Assembly (NCBI GenBank): GCA_965203735.1
Contig: OZ241909.1
Span: 3,534,001-3,598,000 of the forward strand
DNA length: 64,000 bases
Origin: Bin55 sp965203735
Lineage (GTDB): Bacteria; Pseudomonadota; Gammaproteobacteria; Pseudomonadales; Azotimanducaceae
Direction of reading: 5' to 3'
Positions 62,229 to 64,000 of the stretch are shown here, piece after piece. The stretch's first letter is position 1; every line of letters starts with the position of its first letter. The position numbers and the translations under genes are program-made. Below the pieces are notes generated by a model that searched no databases, was not told the DNA's origin, and worked only from the letters and a program-made list of their open reading frames with translations.

Positions 62229-63065
62229 CTACTGTGGAACGTTTCCTTGAACGACAATCCGGTGCATGATTCGCTGTTCCTTGTAGTCGGCGATGGCGTA
62301 GTGCATCACAGACCGGTTATCCCAAAGCACTAAGTCATTGACATTCCACTTGTGCCGGTATGTGAACTCGGGCCGAACATGATGCGAGAAAATCCGGAAC
62401 AACAATGACTCACTCTCATCAGCAGGCATCCCGACGATGTACTTCGTAAAGTTCGGATTTACGTACAGCGCTTTCTCTCCTGTCTCATCATGAGTTCGAA
62501 CGACAGGATGAATTGAATCTTCCACATCAGGTCCGAATACTTTGCCCGTATGAAACGCACTCTTGTCCGCAATGTCTTCCTTGAGCTCACCTGGCAGAGT
62601 GTCGTATGCGAGATGCTGATTGGAGAAAATCGTGTCTCCTCCAAAACTCGGCAGCCTCTTGGCGAGCAATCCCGTGTACTTGGGTGGAGTGGAGTGCCAA
62701 GTCATGTCCGAGTGCCACCCGCCACCAGCTGGATGGCTGCCGGGGAAGAACTTGAACTTTCTTCCTTCTCCTGAACTACCAATCCACTGAACGTACTGCG
62801 TGTCTCGGTGTTTCGTTGCCGGATGTGTAAGCAAAGATCCCCAGCGTCTTCCAAACGCTTCCAACTCAAGCGCACTAAGCTGTTGATCGGGCAGTACAAG
62901 TAGGTGATGCTTTAGCATCAAATCACGTAACAAGTCAATCGATTCTTGTGATTGATCCTCACCTACATCTAGGCCTTCGACTCGAGCACCCATCGCAACG
63001 CTTACTGGGTCTACTCGATAGCCGGTTTGGATTTCAGATTCTGATTCTTTGAGCTGGGCTTTCAC
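62229..63065 (-). CDS. TauD/TfdA-family 2-oxoglutarate-dependent dioxygenase
   Basis: A 278-residue non-heme iron enzyme. The iron ligands are His118 and Asp120 (WHSDMTW) and His255 in MHYAIADY; an Arg in RIMHRIVVQG would hold 2-oxoglutarate. GTG 63065 has AGAGG six bases upstream; the frame is open to a TTG at 63095. Members oxidise taurine, phenoxyacetates or other sulfonates and acids. The gene stands alone between dnaB and the nuclease gene, without transporter genes, so the substrate is unknown. Confidence 0.9.
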   Translation of the reverse strand: MKAQLKESESEIQTGYRVDPVSVAMGARVEGLDVGEDQSQESIDLLRDLMLKHHLLVLPDQQLSALELEAFGRRWGSLLTHPATKHRDTQYVQWIGSSGEGRKFKFFPGSHPAGGGWHSDMTWHSTPPKYTGLLAKRLPSFGGDTIFSNQHLAYDTLPGELKEDIADKSAFHTGKVFGPDVEDSIHPVVRTHDETGEKALYVNPNFTKYIVGMPADESESLLFRIFSHHVRPEFTYRHKWNVNDLVLWDNRSVMHYAIADYKEQRIMHRIVVQGNVPQ

Positions 63066-63147
63066 AACTAGCCTCTGGGACTGATTTACACGCAATCATA
63101 CAAAAACCGTGGCGGACAATCGATGCATGGACTGCACCGCAGTCGAC

Positions 63148-64000
63148 TTAGAAGGGTTCCTCCTCGTCTTCCGCATTCGAGTAACCTGCTGCGTCCGTCT
63201 TGTTGAAGTTCACATCAGGCTGATTTCGTTCTGTGTAATCAGTAGCACCTGAAGCCTCACGAAAATCCTCTCCTGTCACGTCAAACTTCATTAGAGGTTC
63301 GACAAATCTGAGCTTGATGGAACCTCTAGGTCCATTCCTATGTTTTGCGAGAATGATCTCCGCCTTACCCTTCTCGGCACTCTCTCTGTCATAGACCTCG
63401 TCACGGTAAATAAACAGAATCAGGTCCGCATCCTGTTCGATTTCGCCACTGTCGCGCAAGTCTGACATCTTCGGTCGCTTGTCGTGTCTATCCTCCAACC
63501 TGCGATTCAATTGTGAGAGTGCCACGACGGGAACATTGAACTCCTTGGCTAACGCCTTGAGTGAGCGTGTGATGTCTCCCATTTCCTGCACTCGATTGTC
63601 GTGCCTCCGAGAGGGCCTCATGAGTTGAATGTAGTCCACTACGATTAGTGCAAGACTATTGCTTCCGAGTCCTTCACCACTTCTTTCAGCCGACTTGACC
63701 TCACGATTTATTCGTCTAGCGTACGATCGCATTTCTTCGACTGACAGATTTGGCCGATCGACCAAGAAAAGTGGTTTGTCCGACAAGCAGCCAGTTGCGC
63801 TTTCAAGTTGCTTCCACTGTTGTGTAGAGAGCTCAGCGGTCACCAAATTCCTGTAGGGAACGGATGACTGTGCAGCAAGTAGTCGAAGAACCAACTGGCT
63901 ATGATCCTGCTCCAAAGAAAAGAAAAGTACAGGTTTCGTTTCCTGTCCAAGAATGACCTGTTCGCAAATGTTCAAGGCGAATGCCGTCTTTCCCATGGAA
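63148..64000 (-). CDS. dnaB: Replicative DNA helicase DnaB, 5' end cut off by window edge
   Basis: The C-terminal ATPase part of DnaB. The frame is open to the window edge; the first codons visible, SMGKTAFAL, are the end of the Walker A loop. LALIVVDYIQLM is Walker B, and LSQLNRRLEDR, DLRDSGEIEQDADLILFIYRDE and KHRNGPRG (arginine finger region) follow. The visible 284 codons end in an acidic tail, EDEEEPF. It lies 82 bases before the dioxygenase gene, in the same direction. The N-terminal domain is outside the window. Confidence 0.96.
   Translation of the reverse strand, partial: SMGKTAFALNICEQVILGQETKPVLFFSLEQDHSQLVLRLLAAQSSVPYRNLVTAELSTQQWKQLESATGCLSDKPLFLVDRPNLSVEEMRSYARRINREVKSAERSGEGLGSNSLALIVVDYIQLMRPSRRHDNRVQEMGDITRSLKALAKEFNVPVVALSQLNRRLEDRHDKRPKMSDLRDSGEIEQDADLILFIYRDEVYDRESAEKGKAEIILAKHRNGPRGSIKLRFVEPLMKFDVTGEDFREASGATDYTERNQPDVNFNKTDAAGYSNAEDEEEPF

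Overview
The window reads as a chromosomal segment of a free-living gammaproteobacterium with roughly 48-50% G+C. The evidence is the gene content and order: rpoE-rseA-rseB-rseC divergent from nadB, sdhE divergent from ygfZ, a glyA-nusB-thiL-pgpA-xseB-ispA run, radA and dnaB, tusA, yciB, and a one-piece tmRNA encoding the tag ANDDNYALAA. TonB-dependent receptors, many lipoproteins and families of secreted paralogues suggest an uncultivated, probably aquatic lineage. No insertion sequence, integrase, CRISPR array, tRNA or rRNA gene was seen.

Layout. 1-4223: a cut-off nucleotidyltransferase, a TonB-dependent receptor with a strong terminator, and a methyltransferase. 4488-6299: a repeat lipoprotein with a shorter paralogue at 39769-41151. 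6682-18539 (minus strand): a tight 11-gene operon, the most unusual part of the window. It encodes four lipoproteins or predicted lipoproteins, a membrane-anchored coiled-coil/TPR-like protein, a protein with four PEGA-like repeats and an FGE-fold domain, a small acidic exported protein, a MotA/TolQ/ExbB-type channel, an MreB-like ATPase with an FHA-like tail, and two membrane-anchored VWA proteins whose single helix carries an ExbD-like Asp. A TPR protein with a TonB-C-like end lies just upstream (18669-19985). 20108-24968: thiol/glutathione-linked enzymes (TusA, gamma-glutamylcyclotransferase, FAD oxidoreductase, MsrB, GGT) and a crotonase.

25149-35113: lepA, an M32 carboxypeptidase, a SPOR-like protein, the sigma-E module, nadB, sdhE and ygfZ. 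35141-37744: three tandem Sel1-like paralogues. 37922-39565: yciB, a small membrane protein and a pdxJ of a type I associate with Bacteroidetes. 41229-45281: a VOC protein, a PrxQ-type peroxiredoxin, a second TonB-dependent receptor and a GYD protein. 45611-49078: a 1155-residue fusion of an ABC-2 permease, an M1-like region without the zinc motif and a golvesin-like end. 49293-50770: two tandem secreted paralogues. 51223-53944: an alpha/beta hydrolase and a YcaQ/AlkX-type glycosylase in visibly more G+C-rich DNA next to the tmRNA 3' end. 54233-64000: tmRNA and a housekeeping block ending in a cut-off dnaB.

How the genes may work together. The operon at 6.7-18.5 kb has the parts expected of a proton-driven inner-membrane complex of the ExbBD/MotAB/TolQR/GldLM superfamily: a channel subunit plus partners with a pore Asp. 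Its periplasmic domains are VWA rather than peptidoglycan-binding or TonB-linked, and it comes with a cytoplasmic actin-like ATPase and outer-membrane lipoproteins. I know of no characterised system with this set; the assignment is inferred from sequence motifs and gene order alone.
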